Assembly (NCBI GenBank): GCA_943330985.1
Contig: CALQJV010000088.1
Location: forward strand, 1-6,012
Direction of reading: 5' to 3'
DNA length: 6,012 nt
Origin: Chitinophaga pinensis
Lineage (GTDB): Bacteria > Bacteroidota > Bacteroidia > M30B66
The translations under genes were made by a program, and so were the position numbers. The stretch's first letter is position 1, and each line of letters begins with the position of its first letter. The notes under the pieces are model-generated. The model was not told the DNA's origin and ran no database searches. It saw only the letters and a program-made list of their open reading frames with translations. Positions 5,642 through 6,012 of the stretch are shown here, piece after piece.

Positions 5642-6012
5642 ATGCATTGCTCTGAAAGCGGTATTGAGCTGATTAAGCACTTTGAAGGATTGCGCCTTAC
5701 TGCCTATTTATGCATTGGCGGAAAACCGACTATTGGCTATGGATCGACATTTTATGAAGATGGCAGCGAAGTGAATCTTGGTGATGTAATTACGCTGCAG
5801 CGAGCCAATGAGCTTTTAATGAATATCTTATCTCAACTCGAAAAGGATGTCAGTACATTGCTCAATGGAATCCCCGTCAACCAAAATCAATTTGATGCGC
5901 TTGTGAGTTTCGCATTTAACTTGGGTACGGAATCGCTGGCTCAATCGACATTACTCAATAAGGTAAAATCAAATCACAACGATACGTCAATAGCTTATGA
6001 GTTTGGCCGGTG
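5642..6012 (+). CDS. GH24 phage-type lysozyme (endolysin), C-terminus cut by window edge
   Basis: This is a muramidase of the T4/lambdoid lysozyme family, which cleaves the MurNAc-GlcNAc bond of peptidoglycan. 123 codons are visible of a domain that is usually about 140-165 residues. The active-site region is FEGLRLTAYLCIGGKPTIGYG (14-34). Glu15 is the catalytic acid and Thr30 matches T4 Thr26. The position of T4 Asp20 is Cys24, a substitution common in phage lysozymes of the ...YLCPAGxxTIGYG type. The second family block, NQNQFDALVSFAFNLG (80-95), and STLLNKV (102-108) follow, and the end reads EFGR just before an expected Trp. There is no signal peptide, so a holin or lysis would be needed for release. 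ATG 5642 is chosen because an in-frame stop (5627-5629) lies upstream with no other start between. It is divergent from the lipoprotein operon and may belong to a prophage continuing to the right. Confidence 0.93.
   Translation, partial: MHCSESGIELIKHFEGLRLTAYLCIGGKPTIGYGSTFYEDGSEVNLGDVITLQRANELLMNILSQLEKDVSTLLNGIPVNQNQFDALVSFAFNLGTESLAQSTLLNKVKSNHNDTSIAYEFGR

Overview
The window looks like chromosomal DNA from a Bacteroidota bacterium, probably of the Flavobacteriales type (genus not determinable). The reasons are promoter boxes matching TAnnTTTG just upstream of starts, weak or absent Shine-Dalgarno sequences, a YESQAD-repeat (DUF6150-like) protein, a C-x-D-P...Y-N-P...D-D-G-S-C motif common in secreted Bacteroidota proteins, and intergenic GC-rich hairpin and AAAGTTGA repeats of a kind common in these genomes.

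Layout: all genes from the left edge to about 4965 are on the minus strand. At 1-899 lies the N-terminal half of an ABC-F ATPase that runs off the left edge. Positions 900-1360 are non-coding and hold the ABC-F promoter box, a short tandem repeat, a GC-rich hairpin element and the lepA terminator. lepA (elongation factor 4) occupies 1361-3148 with a promoter box so close to the ATG that its mRNA may be nearly leaderless. Just upstream of it is a small secreted protein built from six 13-residue YESQAD repeats (3221-3556). A strong terminator (3692-3724) separates this pair from a two-gene lipoprotein operon (4546-4965, then 3746-4537). The two lipoproteins appear to be diverged copies of one BamE/SmpA-like domain, the second carrying a cysteine-rich and basic C-terminal extension.

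From 4966 to 5641 there is a very AT-rich non-coding stretch between divergent genes, containing a perfect 16-bp-stem hairpin and a separate 11-bp dyad. At 5642, on the plus strand, a GH24 phage-type lysozyme begins and runs off the right edge. It has the Glu-Cys-Thr version of the catalytic triad.

Functionally, the left half is translation machinery (ABC-F ribosome ATPase, EF4), the middle is cell-envelope genes of unknown role, and the right edge is a lysis-type muramidase that may mark a prophage or remnant. I see no transposase, integrase, CRISPR array, tRNA or rRNA. The least explained parts are the lipoprotein pair, the repeat protein and the AT-rich gap.
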